Assembly: GCA_023488685.1 (NCBI GenBank)
Contig: JAMDDR010000053.1
Span: 1 to 40,183, forward strand
From: Chloroflexota bacterium
GTDB lineage: Bacteria; Chloroflexota; Anaerolineae; J036; Brachytrichaceae
Reading direction: 5' to 3'
DNA length: 40,183 nt
The position numbers and the translations under genes were made by a program. Positions 9,852-19,140 of the stretch are shown here, piece after piece. The first letter of the stretch is position 1, and the number at the start of each line of letters is the position of its first letter. Under the pieces are notes generated by a model. The model saw nothing but the letters and a program-made list of their open reading frames with translations, did not search any database and was not told the origin of the DNA.

Positions 9852-11090
9852 ATGTCTCTAGGGTCACGGCCCAGCGCACCGGAATGGGTGCACCTTCTGT
9901 CTTTCCGCTTCGATCCGTTTGAGCATCTCGAAGCGTCGGCCGACCCATACCTAGCGAAATACTTCATCAGCCCCACGCCTCAATATATTGTCACGCTCGA
10001 CGCGCCTTTGTTGGTGTTGGCTCCACCAGGCGCTGGCAAAACAGCTCTATCGATTTATGTTGCCCGATCCTGCTGGTTAGGTGCAGGCGCTCAACATCCA
10101 TTTCCGCTTTTCTATACATTCCCAAAATACCTTAATGGCCGATCGGCCCCTACTTTCGCGGATCACACAGTGCACCTGGCGCATGCGGCAGCGGCAGCTT
10201 TGCTAATCAGCCTTGCGTTTCGCCCCGAACTGTACCTTGCCCTGCGGCCAACCGACCGGCGGGCCGTTGCATCGGCGTTGCAACGGGACCTGCGGCATTC
10301 CTTATCCCATTGCCTGCGCACCCTGGACGAGAATGGCAATGTTGTAGACCTAGCCGACCAGCTTGACCCCAGTTATCGGCTGTCCGATCCCCCAAAGCCT
10401 GCACAAGTCCGCGAATTCGTTGCGGTGCTGAAAGCATCCACGCCAAGCGAAACATCTCACACCAGCACCGAGTTCGAGGAATGGATTGAGCTTCTGTTAG
10501 GGAGACTGGGGTTCGAGAGCATCTATGCGCTGTGTGATGGCATCGATGCCTTCCCCGAGACTGCAGCAGCCAGGACGGATGTAGCCGATGCTTGGCTGGC
10601 TCCGTTGCTCGATCATGTTGAGACATGGGCCGGCAGGCGCGTGTATTTAAAAGCATTTCTACCCATTGAATTGGAAAGCTATTGGCGAACACATCATTTG
10701 CGACGAACATCCAGCCTGCCGGGCTTCCGGCTGGACTGGACGGTCGAGCGTCTTTCTCAGGCGATTCGAAAGCGCATCGAGGTGGCCTCAGAGGGCAAGT
10801 TCGACAGTCTCGATGCGATCAGCAGCACGGCGATCCGCGATCTTGAGACTTTGCTGGCGAGCCAGGTTCCGCCGCTCCCACGTGAGGTTCTGTGGGTCGC
10901 CCGGGAAACCCTGCGCGCGTTTAGCCAACGAGTAGGGGGGCGCGTTGGCAGCGCTCTGGAGCCGGAAGACGTGGCCGCTGGCCTGGCAGCGTACCGCCAG
11001 CAGCGGTCTGGATCACTTTTCGGCCAGCTTGGCGACAGGCTTCCCCCAGCCTTACCACAACAGGGCGCGTTGACGACCGTATCTCTTTAG
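9852..11090 (+). CDS. P-loop ATPase (paralogue of the 8216 and 5847 ATPase domains)
   Basis: Walker A APPGAGKTA; Walker B-like SIYALCDGIDAF; shared LKAFLP...FRLDWTVERLSQAIRKRIE motif. Confidence 0.85.
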   Translation: MSLGSRPSAPEWVHLLSFRFDPFEHLEASADPYLAKYFISPTPQYIVTLDAPLLVLAPPGAGKTALSIYVARSCWLGAGAQHPFPLFYTFPKYLNGRSAPTFADHTVHLAHAAAAALLISLAFRPELYLALRPTDRRAVASALQRDLRHSLSHCLRTLDENGNVVDLADQLDPSYRLSDPPKPAQVREFVAVLKASTPSETSHTSTEFEEWIELLLGRLGFESIYALCDGIDAFPETAAARTDVADAWLAPLLDHVETWAGRRVYLKAFLPIELESYWRTHHLRRTSSLPGFRLDWTVERLSQAIRKRIEVASEGKFDSLDAISSTAIRDLETLLASQVPPLPREVLWVARETLRAFSQRVGGRVGSALEPEDVAAGLAAYRQQRSGSLFGQLGDRLPPALPQQGALTTVSL

Positions 11091-11097
11091 GCGAACC

Positions 11098-12369
11098 ATG
11101 AACACACCACCCGTATCCATCCCTGGGTATGCACCCGAGACCTTTGTCAACCGCGAGGCCGAAATCGAACGGGTGAGGCAGGCCATTCGGGTCATTCGCG
11201 CGGGGAATGGAGACACCAGAGGCTTATCTGCCGAGGGTAAGGAGGGTGCACCAATACGGCGTACCATCATCTTTCAGGGCATACGGGGTGCTGGTAAGAC
11301 CTGGCTGGCCTTGCATATCAAGCGATTCATCGCCAAGGAGTTCCAAGAGGCTACTGCTGTTCTCGTCAGGCTCGACCCACGCCTGGACGGATTGTTTGAG
11401 ATTGTCCCAGGCTGGGAGCGCGAGTGTGTGGCCAATCCGGGCCGTAAAGAAGCGGCTGCCGCAATCCTTCGGTGGCTGGTCAATGAGTTGAAGCCAGGCG
11501 CGGACGCAGATGCAAGCGAGGCCGACCTGGCGAACTGGCTGGCACAAAGAGTTGCTGGCCGGTTTGAATCCCCGAAGGTTTTCGTTCTGGTCGTGGATTC
11601 GGTATACGAAGCCGACTGGAATCTGCTGGAATCGCTGGAGCATCTTGTGCTTGGGCCACTGGCACAGATCAAGCGCACACTCATAGTGATGACTGGGCGT
11701 GGCAAGCCCTATCCCTGGGAATCGCCTTACCTGCGCGTAAACGCCCATTTCATGGACCTGCAACCGTTCGACGAACAGCACATCGCCCTGCAGACGAAGG
11801 CGCAAGCACCGGAGAGTCAAGTTTCTCCCAACGTGATCAAGCAACTGGGCGGAGGGATACCGCTCACCAACTATCTGCTGGCGCTCAATCCGGATGATCT
11901 GAACGGTGCTCTGGAAAACCTGCTTGAGTTTGTGCCGCTGGGGCGGCGACGGCGCATCCGGCGCTATCTTGAGGCATTGTGCATACTGGCGGATGGCTTT
12001 CGTGAAGAAGAGATGGTGCGACTGCTGATCGAGCGATTCAAAGGTGTAGGCGAATTTGCGGAGCTTTACGCGAAATTGATGCACAGCCAGCAGGCAGCGC
12101 TGCGCGTTGCCAGAGATGTGCGAGACGAATTGCTCCAATACAGCCTGGTGAACTGGAAAGAGGGACGTTTCAGACTTGACGAAGCCCTGCGTCACGTCAC
12201 TGAGACATACTTGAAGCGGGACCAACCGAAAACCTGGATCGGGCTGCGGCAGTGCGCGCTGGAGGTTAACCAGCAGTGGGCGGACAGGTTTCCTCAATAT
12301 CGCGAGTTTTACGAGCGACGAGCGCGCGAGCATCAACTCGCCCTGGAGGGCGCCTCGATCCGGGATTGA
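11098..12369 (+). CDS. STAND/AAA-like NTPase
   Basis: FVNREAEIERVRQAIRV (STAND-type entry motif), Walker A FQGIRGAGKTWL, Walker B VFVLVVDSVYEAD; 8-nt gap from upstream gene. Confidence 0.82.
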   Translation: MNTPPVSIPGYAPETFVNREAEIERVRQAIRVIRAGNGDTRGLSAEGKEGAPIRRTIIFQGIRGAGKTWLALHIKRFIAKEFQEATAVLVRLDPRLDGLFEIVPGWERECVANPGRKEAAAAILRWLVNELKPGADADASEADLANWLAQRVAGRFESPKVFVLVVDSVYEADWNLLESLEHLVLGPLAQIKRTLIVMTGRGKPYPWESPYLRVNAHFMDLQPFDEQHIALQTKAQAPESQVSPNVIKQLGGGIPLTNYLLALNPDDLNGALENLLEFVPLGRRRRIRRYLEALCILADGFREEEMVRLLIERFKGVGEFAELYAKLMHSQQAALRVARDVRDELLQYSLVNWKEGRFRLDEALRHVTETYLKRDQPKTWIGLRQCALEVNQQWADRFPQYREFYERRAREHQLALEGASIRD

Positions 12370-12426
12370 CACAAACATTAATGCACGAATGGCTCGATCC
12401 ATCAAGTGAAGGGGAGGCGCATTTTT

Positions 12427-15400
12427 ATGGCGCATTCGACAGACTGGCATGAGGAGTTCACCGGTTCGTACGCCACGCCGGAGCACATCGGCCGGCAGGA
12501 GATTCAGCAGCAGATCAAGGCTGCATTCGAGGGTGAAACCGGCGGGCCGTGTGTGGTATTCGTCACTGCGCGAGGCGGCATCGGCAAGACGCGCCTGCTC
12601 AACCACGTATTGAAAGACAGTTTCTTCAACGGCGACCGCTGGCGGCGCGCTGCCAGCCTGATCGACTTCTACCATGTTCAACACCATGCTACAGTCGGCC
12701 TGGTCGAGGCTATCTTCGACGTTCTGGCACCACATGCGACCGGCTCATTCAGGAACTACACGAAAGCTTGGGAGGATTTGGATAAAGCGCGCGTCACCGG
12801 CGAGGGGAGCAGCGCCGAAAAGCGCGAGGCGATGCTGAACGCCTTCGCAGCCGACCTGAAAGCGCTATCGCAACTTCAACGGGTTGTGCTGGCCTTCGAT
12901 ACTGCCGAGCGTCTGGTGTACAACATCGTCGATGTCACAGCGTCGCAGACTGCCGAATGCTGGGAGTGGCTCAAGAGAAGTCTTCCGGATTGGGGCGATG
13001 TGGTATTGGTGATCGCGGGGCGCCCACCGCAGACTGGCGTGTTGCGCCAGCAGATGGCTGCGACCGGTGCGTGCAAGGTCGTCTCGCTCGAATTGCGTCC
13101 GTTCGAATCCGACGAGGCGCGCCAGTACTTTGAGGCCGTGGTCAAGGCAGCCCGAGCCGGGGGGGATAATAAAGTCGCTGACCGCGTGGCCGCACTCGGC
13201 GACGACACCGACATGTATGAAGTGGCACGCATCTACGCGGGAGGTCACCCGGTGACCCTGGCATTGCTGGTCGACTACTTGAGTGTGATCGGCAAGCTGC
13301 CTGAGATGCTGCGCACCTCGCTGGCCGAAGCCCGCCGGCTGGTTAAATTGGACCCCGATGGGATGCAGAAAACGCTTCAACGCGAGCTGGTCACGCGATT
13401 GGCCGAGGCCAAAGGTTACGGTGACGCCTTGCGCAAGCTTGGGCGCGCCACAAAAGGCGCCGATGCAGCGCTGCTGGGCAAAATGCTCGGCATGGCCGAA
13501 GATGAAGTGGTGGATACGCTGGAGCGCATGCGGAACCTATCATTCGTCAAGACCCGACGGGCCGATCACCGCATCTTTCTGCATGACGAATTTTACGCCC
13601 TGTTGCAGCGCGAGATATACAGTGACCCCAGTGATGCCGAGGCAGCGGAAACGGATTATGGCGTGATCCGCGCGCACTACGACGAGCTGCTCGCTGGCTG
13701 CATCCAGTCGCTGCAAGATCTGTACCGGGGAGTCATCGATCGCAACGAGAGACTGCGCCGGCAGGACTTAATCGACCTGTTGACCCAACGACAGACACTC
13801 CAGGTCGAACTCGTGCATTACGTGTTGCGTGTCAATGCCGACGAGGGATTCAAGCTGTATTACCGCTACTTGCGCGAGTCAATTCTGTCCGGCGAAGATT
13901 CGTTTCAGAGCCAGTTACAGGCCGAAATGCTCGATTTTCTGGCGGCAAAGGACCCGACGGGTCAGGCATCTGTTGTGGCCGGCATCGACCGCAGCATGGT
14001 GCTGTTCCTCGCCCAACTGAATGTGCTGCTCAAGGCCTACGCAGTGCGCGACTACCAGAATGTTCTGCAACAAGCCGAGCACCTGCGCATGACACATGCT
14101 GCGAAGGGTACGTCCGATCCGCTGGTGAACGAGGCGGCTATAGAGATATGGGAGGCCTACGCGTTGACCGATCTCAGCGTTGAAGGTAACCTGCAGAAGG
14201 CAGGCTCGAAGTTCGATAGTGCCCTCGAAAAGATCAAGCGTGTCGGGAGCGCAATTGGCGTTGAGAGCAAGGGATCGCTATCACCTGCGGAATGGCGCCG
14301 GCAGGCAGTGTTAGGGCTGATCTACCACGGTCGCGGGTATTTAAGATGGTTGCGCGGGGATATGCGGGCCGCGATTGCGGAATATCAACAGGCAGCCATT
14401 TGTCACCGAGCGGTTGACTGGCCCTTTGATGCTGCGGCCACCTCGAACGACATGGGCTTTGCTCGCGCAGAGCAGGGTGAGATGTCCGCTGGATATGACC
14501 TGGTGAACGATGGATACCAGTTGCGGTTGAAGCTAGGATTTGGCGCGCCGGTGGGCTACAGCCTGTCCACGCTGGCGGCGGTCCGGCTGCGGCAGGGTGA
14601 GTATGCCCAGGCGGGCCAACTGGCCGACAAAGCGGTGCGTCTGTTCCGCGCCCTGGACAACAAACGCGGCATCGGCATGGCGCTATTCGAGCTTGCTCAA
14701 GCTACCCGCCGTCACGCCATGGCTGATGAGATGTTATCCCCCAATGAGAAGGTGCGCCTGTTGCGCGAAGCCCGCGACTACGCGCGCGAATCTTATGGGC
14801 ACTTCAGGGATTTAGGCGAGGCACATCGCAAGATGGATTCACGGATATCCGAGGGCGTGGTGCTGCGCGACTGGGTGCGAGTGCGTACCGAGCATCCTGG
14901 CCGAGATGACGTGGAACGCTTGTTTAACGAGAGTCGTGCAGCGTTGGAGGAAGCACTATCCGATCGGGACACCGCACTGTTTCGCAAGCTCGACGCAGCC
15001 GTCAACCTGGCCTTTCTGGGCTTGTATCGAGGAGACGACCAGGTCTTAGGTGAAGGCAGGCAAAGGGCCAATAGCCTTATTCCGGATGAGTACCGCATTG
15101 CACACCATTCGGGACAGCCTGCCATTGGGCGTGATGTGGCACAAGCCATGATGTGGCCCCAATTAGGACGGCTGCATACGCTGAACGGACGTCACGCGCT
15201 CAAACATTTTAGCGAGACCAGAGATCCATCCGTTCCAGTGGCTAGCCAGACCAACCAGTACCTTCAGGAAGCAGCTCGCGAATTCACTTTGTGTTTCGAG
15301 TACAACGCCTTGTACGGAGAAGGTCATCCGGGCTTCCGAGATGTTCAGCGAGATCTTTTTAGAGAGTTTAAGACGCTCAGCATCCGCCAGTTGAGGATGG

Positions 15401-15501
15401 TCAAGGAGGCCGTAGAGCAAACTGAGCGCGACTACAATCTGGGTCGCTCGTACCTTCGGCATTTTCTGGATCAGCGAGCACTGTGGGTAGAAGAGATGTA
15501 G
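12427..15501 (+). CDS. STAND NTPase with C-terminal TPR-like helical repeats
   Basis: IGRQEIQQQIKAAF, Walker A VTARGGIGKTRLL, Walker B QRVVLAFDTAERL; repeats such as GLIYHGRGYLRWLRGDMRAAIAEYQQA and LSTLAAVRLRQGEYAQAGQLADKAVRLF. ATG at 12427 has GGGGAGG upstream, preferred over the GTG at 12406. Confidence 0.85.
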   Translation: MAHSTDWHEEFTGSYATPEHIGRQEIQQQIKAAFEGETGGPCVVFVTARGGIGKTRLLNHVLKDSFFNGDRWRRAASLIDFYHVQHHATVGLVEAIFDVLAPHATGSFRNYTKAWEDLDKARVTGEGSSAEKREAMLNAFAADLKALSQLQRVVLAFDTAERLVYNIVDVTASQTAECWEWLKRSLPDWGDVVLVIAGRPPQTGVLRQQMAATGACKVVSLELRPFESDEARQYFEAVVKAARAGGDNKVADRVAALGDDTDMYEVARIYAGGHPVTLALLVDYLSVIGKLPEMLRTSLAEARRLVKLDPDGMQKTLQRELVTRLAEAKGYGDALRKLGRATKGADAALLGKMLGMAEDEVVDTLERMRNLSFVKTRRADHRIFLHDEFYALLQREIYSDPSDAEAAETDYGVIRAHYDELLAGCIQSLQDLYRGVIDRNERLRRQDLIDLLTQRQTLQVELVHYVLRVNADEGFKLYYRYLRESILSGEDSFQSQLQAEMLDFLAAKDPTGQASVVAGIDRSMVLFLAQLNVLLKAYAVRDYQNVLQQAEHLRMTHAAKGTSDPLVNEAAIEIWEAYALTDLSVEGNLQKAGSKFDSALEKIKRVGSAIGVESKGSLSPAEWRRQAVLGLIYHGRGYLRWLRGDMRAAIAEYQQAAICHRAVDWPFDAAATSNDMGFARAEQGEMSAGYDLVNDGYQLRLKLGFGAPVGYSLSTLAAVRLRQGEYAQAGQLADKAVRLFRALDNKRGIGMALFELAQATRRHAMADEMLSPNEKVRLLREARDYARESYGHFRDLGEAHRKMDSRISEGVVLRDWVRVRTEHPGRDDVERLFNESRAALEEALSDRDTALFRKLDAAVNLAFLGLYRGDDQVLGEGRQRANSLIPDEYRIAHHSGQPAIGRDVAQAMMWPQLGRLHTLNGRHALKHFSETRDPSVPVASQTNQYLQEAAREFTLCFEYNALYGEGHPGFRDVQRDLFREFKTLSIRQLRMVKEAVEQTERDYNLGRSYLRHFLDQRALWVEEM

Positions 15502-15716
15502 CCGAGAGTGTCTAATATGGCATGACAAGTTGAGCTCTTGAACGGCAGAGCAAGCGATAGCATCTTGTCTGACCATCAGACCGACATATATAACAGGTAA
15601 ATTGCTGCCCGAAGAACATTCGTTCAGGTCAGGGGGGTTTTTGCCCTCTCGCCCAAGTTGAACTACAATCATTTGGGTCAATGTGGATCTGTGCTACCTG
15701 GGAGGGGAAAAAGGAC

Positions 15717-17177
15717 ATGTCCGAACCTGTTATTCTCGTTGGCCATCCAGCGGGAGTACCTCGAGCACAGTGCAACTGCGCTTGTACTGAAGTAACGGTC
15801 GCGCCGTCACTGGTGTTCCCGCCAGCCACCAACACACTCTGGCAAATCGCGCCCGGCCTGCACCGCGACCATTTGCCGGATGGCTACGAACTGGTTTTCG
15901 ACTCATTCGGCCCGGCACGGGTGTATGCGCTGAATGCCCCGGCTCGCGATATCCTGAATGGCTTTGCCACTCCGCGCAATTTGCACATGATCGGCGCTAC
16001 AGCGGGCGGCATCTCGGACGAGGCTTCTGCCTGCGTGCGTCGCCTCATTGATCTGGAACTGCTTCATCCCTTTAATGGGTGTACAAAGCTTACGCCGCAA
16101 CCGCCAGACACGCTCACTGCCTGGCTGCACGCGACGAATGCCTGCAACCTGCGCTGTACATACTGTTATGTGGGCAAGTCGGCCGAACAGATGGACGAGG
16201 CGGTCGGCAGTGCTGCTCTGGAAGCCGTTTTTCGCTCTGCCACACGGCATGACTTTCGCTCTGTACACCTCAAATATGCAGGAGGCGAACCCACGCTGAA
16301 CTTCGCGTTGGTGAAGTCGCTGCACTGCCGCGCGCTGGAGATGGCCACCGGCACCCGGCTGGCCCTGCATGAGTCTGTCTTGAGCAACGGTGTGGCACTG
16401 ACGAATGCCATCGTGGACTATCTGCGCGATGAGGGCATACACCTGATGATCTCGCTGGATGGTCTCGGCCAAGCCCATGATGCACAACGCCCATTCGTGA
16501 AGGGCCGAGGCAGTGCCGCGCATGTTGTGCGCACCATCGACCGCGCGATTGCACGCGGGTTGCGTCCGGACTTGTCGATCACCGTTACAAGCAACAGCGT
16601 AGCGGACTTGCCGCAGGTGGTGGCGTTTGCACTGGAGCGCGGGTTGCGCTTCAACCTCAATTTCGTCCGAGACAGCGATCATGCGCCTGTGCGCCTATCC
16701 GCAGATGATCAACAACGTATTCTGGATGGTGTTCTGGCAGCGCTGGCAGTCATTGAGTCGCGCCTGCCACGTGAACGGTTGATCGATGGGCTGGTCGACC
16801 GTAGCAGCTTCCACCATCCACATACCAATGCCTGCAACGCCGGACAGAGCTATCTCGTCATCGATCATCGGGGGCGCATTGCGCCCTGTCATATGACCAT
16901 CGACCGCGCCGTCACCAATACGCGCGACCCTGATCCCATCCATACCCTGCAATCCGACATCTCCGGCTTTCCTCATCCTTCTGTGGACGCCCGAGAGGGC
17001 TGCCGCGAGTGCATGTGGCGTTACTGGTGCGCCGGTGGGTGTCCGTTGCTCGCACGGCGGGTTTCTGGCCGAACAGACACCGCCTCCCCATTCTGCATCA
17101 TATACAAGGTACTGTTCCCTGTCGTGTTGCGCCTGGAAGGTTTGCGCCTGGTGAAATGGGTTGCACCAGTGGCGTAA
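15717..17177 (+). CDS. Radical SAM/SPASM-domain protein with PqqD-like N-terminal region
   Basis: CNLRCTYCYV (CxxxCxxC), GGEP, SPASM-type C-terminal cysteines CNAGQSYLVIDHRGRIAPCHMT...CRECMWRYWCAGGCPLLA; N-terminal ALNAPARDILNGF...CVRRLIDLELL looks PqqD/RRE-like. ATG 15717 preceded by GGGAGGGGAAAAAGGAC. Confidence 0.9.
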   Translation: MSEPVILVGHPAGVPRAQCNCACTEVTVAPSLVFPPATNTLWQIAPGLHRDHLPDGYELVFDSFGPARVYALNAPARDILNGFATPRNLHMIGATAGGISDEASACVRRLIDLELLHPFNGCTKLTPQPPDTLTAWLHATNACNLRCTYCYVGKSAEQMDEAVGSAALEAVFRSATRHDFRSVHLKYAGGEPTLNFALVKSLHCRALEMATGTRLALHESVLSNGVALTNAIVDYLRDEGIHLMISLDGLGQAHDAQRPFVKGRGSAAHVVRTIDRAIARGLRPDLSITVTSNSVADLPQVVAFALERGLRFNLNFVRDSDHAPVRLSADDQQRILDGVLAALAVIESRLPRERLIDGLVDRSSFHHPHTNACNAGQSYLVIDHRGRIAPCHMTIDRAVTNTRDPDPIHTLQSDISGFPHPSVDAREGCRECMWRYWCAGGCPLLARRVSGRTDTASPFCIIYKVLFPVVLRLEGLRLVKWVAPVA

Positions 17178-17227
17178 CTGTTTCACCTTCACCTTTACCC
17201 TCGTCTCTGCCCGATCCATCTAAGCCA

Positions 17228-17259
17228 CCGGAGAGCAGCTATTTCTGCTCTCCGGTTTT
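17228..17259 (+). terminator. Rho-independent terminator closing the cassette
   Basis: Perfect 11-bp stem CCGGAGAGCAG-ctattt-CTGCTCTCCGG followed by TTTT. Confidence 0.9.
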
Positions 17260-17714
17260 ACTGTGAGACGTTTGAGAGGATGCGGTGAGGGCATCTCCAT
17301 CCCAGGGTGATCCTTGAGCGAGGCTATTGTGGCCTATGCAACAGGGAGCCGTCGACTCCGAATGGCAAGTGTTGCTGTAAGGTATGTCCATCAACACTGA
17401 TCCCAATGTCTGTTGGAAGTCCGAAGCATGATCGGTTGTGTTTCAAATAAGTATAAGGAGGTGGTTCTCACAAGGCGCTGAAGCGTGATGGCAAAACCCA
17501 ATTCAACCCAGGACGGGGCAAAAGGAGGTCGCCTATAAGCAATACTCGCTGACTTAACACAAGCCAAACGGAGAGCGGCGCGCCGCCACAGACGTAGGAT
17601 CCTTAACTATGAGAACACTCTCTTGGCTGCACTGTCGTTCATGTGCTGCACATGGGGCAGGCAGTCATGATTGTCCGTGATCGTGACAGCACCTGGCAGT
17701 ATTTTGGAGGCAAC

Positions 17715-17957
17715 ATGACATCTCTAATTCTTCTCGTCCTTGCTACTGTCGTCAGCATACTCATCGTCCTCACATTGTGTGTCGCCTCGCGAGCATCAGA
17801 GGTAGCAGACGACATGAACGGCTGGTACAGTGACAACGGGCCGCCGTATCCCATGGCGCGCGGAAGCCCTGCGGCTTCTACGGCAAAGGCAATTGCCATC
17901 CCGATGTTGGTTGTTCTGGTGGGCCTCTTTGTCATCATCATGCAGCAGCCACATTGA
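17715..17957 (+). CDS. Small two-TM membrane protein
   Basis: TTTGGAGGCAAC before ATG at 17715; MTSLILLVLATVVSILIVLTLCVASRA...AIAIPMLVVLVGLFVIIMQQPH. Confidence 0.6.
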   Translation: MTSLILLVLATVVSILIVLTLCVASRASEVADDMNGWYSDNGPPYPMARGSPAASTAKAIAIPMLVVLVGLFVIIMQQPH

Positions 17958-18301
17958 CGGCCAGCTAAGTGACAACTTAATAGCTTAATGAGAGCAGGGC
18001 TGGCAACAGCCCTGACTCGCTGTACAGACTACTGTCGTCATCTGCGCGCCGCTATTAGGCTTGTAATGTCTTGTGCTGAACATGCTATGTCAAGATACTT
18101 CTGGCAGATTCATGCCTGCAGCGCTGTGCGCTCAGTACAAGACGTAGGCATGGATGCCGAATCGCTTCTTCGATAGAGAAGATATTGAGCCGAGGACTGA
18201 GGCCACGCGTCTCTGAGCACCACATACGCAAGCGGTCGGGGTTGGTACCAGTCTTCACGTCTTGCGCAGCTTCGACGCCGGTCACTTCCGTGCCAGACGT
18301 A

Positions 18302-18339
18302 AAACGAAAGAGAGCGGAACCTTTGCTCTCTTTTCGTTT
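18302..18339. terminator. Putative bidirectional terminator hairpin
   Basis: AAACGAAAGAGAGC-ggaacctt-(T)GCTCTCTTTTCGTTT, one bulged base, A-rich/T-rich flanks. Confidence 0.55.
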
Positions 18340-18608
18340 ACAGATCTGCCCATTCCAAACTTCATGCTAGTTCTCTCCTACTCCAGTTTCCGCAATGAAG
18401 TGCTCGCTGGCATAGCTTTGATCTCCGTCCAAATGCGACCATTGCTCATCCTCCGCTTGCTTTAGGCACACGTCGAGCATTTCCAGGTGCGGACAGGCGC
18501 AATTACTTCAAGTGGGTATTGAGTGGACTGTTTACTGACATGGCATGCCCGCCGTGCTTGCTGCAGATGGGATCAACTCTTCGACGCTGCGGGCGAATGC
18601 TTCAGCCT

Positions 18609-19133
18609 CTATGACTGAGGGCAATCTATGCCGCCGACCTCAGAACGAACCCCGCCGCTTGCCTCAATGATGACGAAGACACATCCATGCCGAGGCGGCT
18701 GTGGGGTGTAGGTGTGCTGCGGGTCAGGTGGGTTTACCTGCCATTCGCCTTCAAAGAGAACGAACCACACTTGGGTGTATGGTGGCCTGTCTTCGTAGGC
18801 GATTTCCCCTGGTCGCCTGACGCGCTTCTGAGCATCACTGAGGCTCAATGCTTCGACCGATATCACCGTGGGTTCACCTGCAGAGCTGAGCCGTTTATGT
18901 CCGAGATTTACCCTTGCGGCAATGACTGCATGAAGCTTGCCCTCAATCGGTGCGCCGGATCGATACGCATCCAATGTGGCCTGGGGAATGGGTGTCAGGA
19001 ATGTCGTGTCCGGCGTGCCTTGGATCGGTTGTGTTACGCTGGCACAGCCAATCAACATCATCACAGTAATGGCGGTAAACACAGCCGTGACTGCCGTCGC
19101 ACTCACCCGGTAGAGTTGGATAGACCCTCGCAT
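18609..19133 (-). CDS. Predicted lipoprotein of unknown function
   Basis: Signal peptide with lipobox LIGC; coherent 174-aa ORF. Confidence 0.65.
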   Translation of the reverse strand: MRGSIQLYRVSATAVTAVFTAITVMMLIGCASVTQPIQGTPDTTFLTPIPQATLDAYRSGAPIEGKLHAVIAARVNLGHKRLSSAGEPTVISVEALSLSDAQKRVRRPGEIAYEDRPPYTQVWFVLFEGEWQVNPPDPQHTYTPQPPRHGCVFVIIEASGGVRSEVGGIDCPQS

Positions 19134-19140
19134 GGTAGAA

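Noticed and set aside
11224-12735. 503-aa reverse-strand ORF
   Set aside because: Antisense to the two STAND NTPase genes, which have Walker motifs and RBSs; no recognisable domain on the reverse strand.
15502-15716. RiPP precursor peptide upstream of the radical SAM gene
   Set aside because: No ORF with RBS and leader-like sequence could be read on the + strand.
17263-17700. Further cassette gene after the radical SAM gene
   Set aside because: Strong terminator at 17228-17259 and no convincing ORF; the small membrane protein at 17715 appears to be a separate unit.
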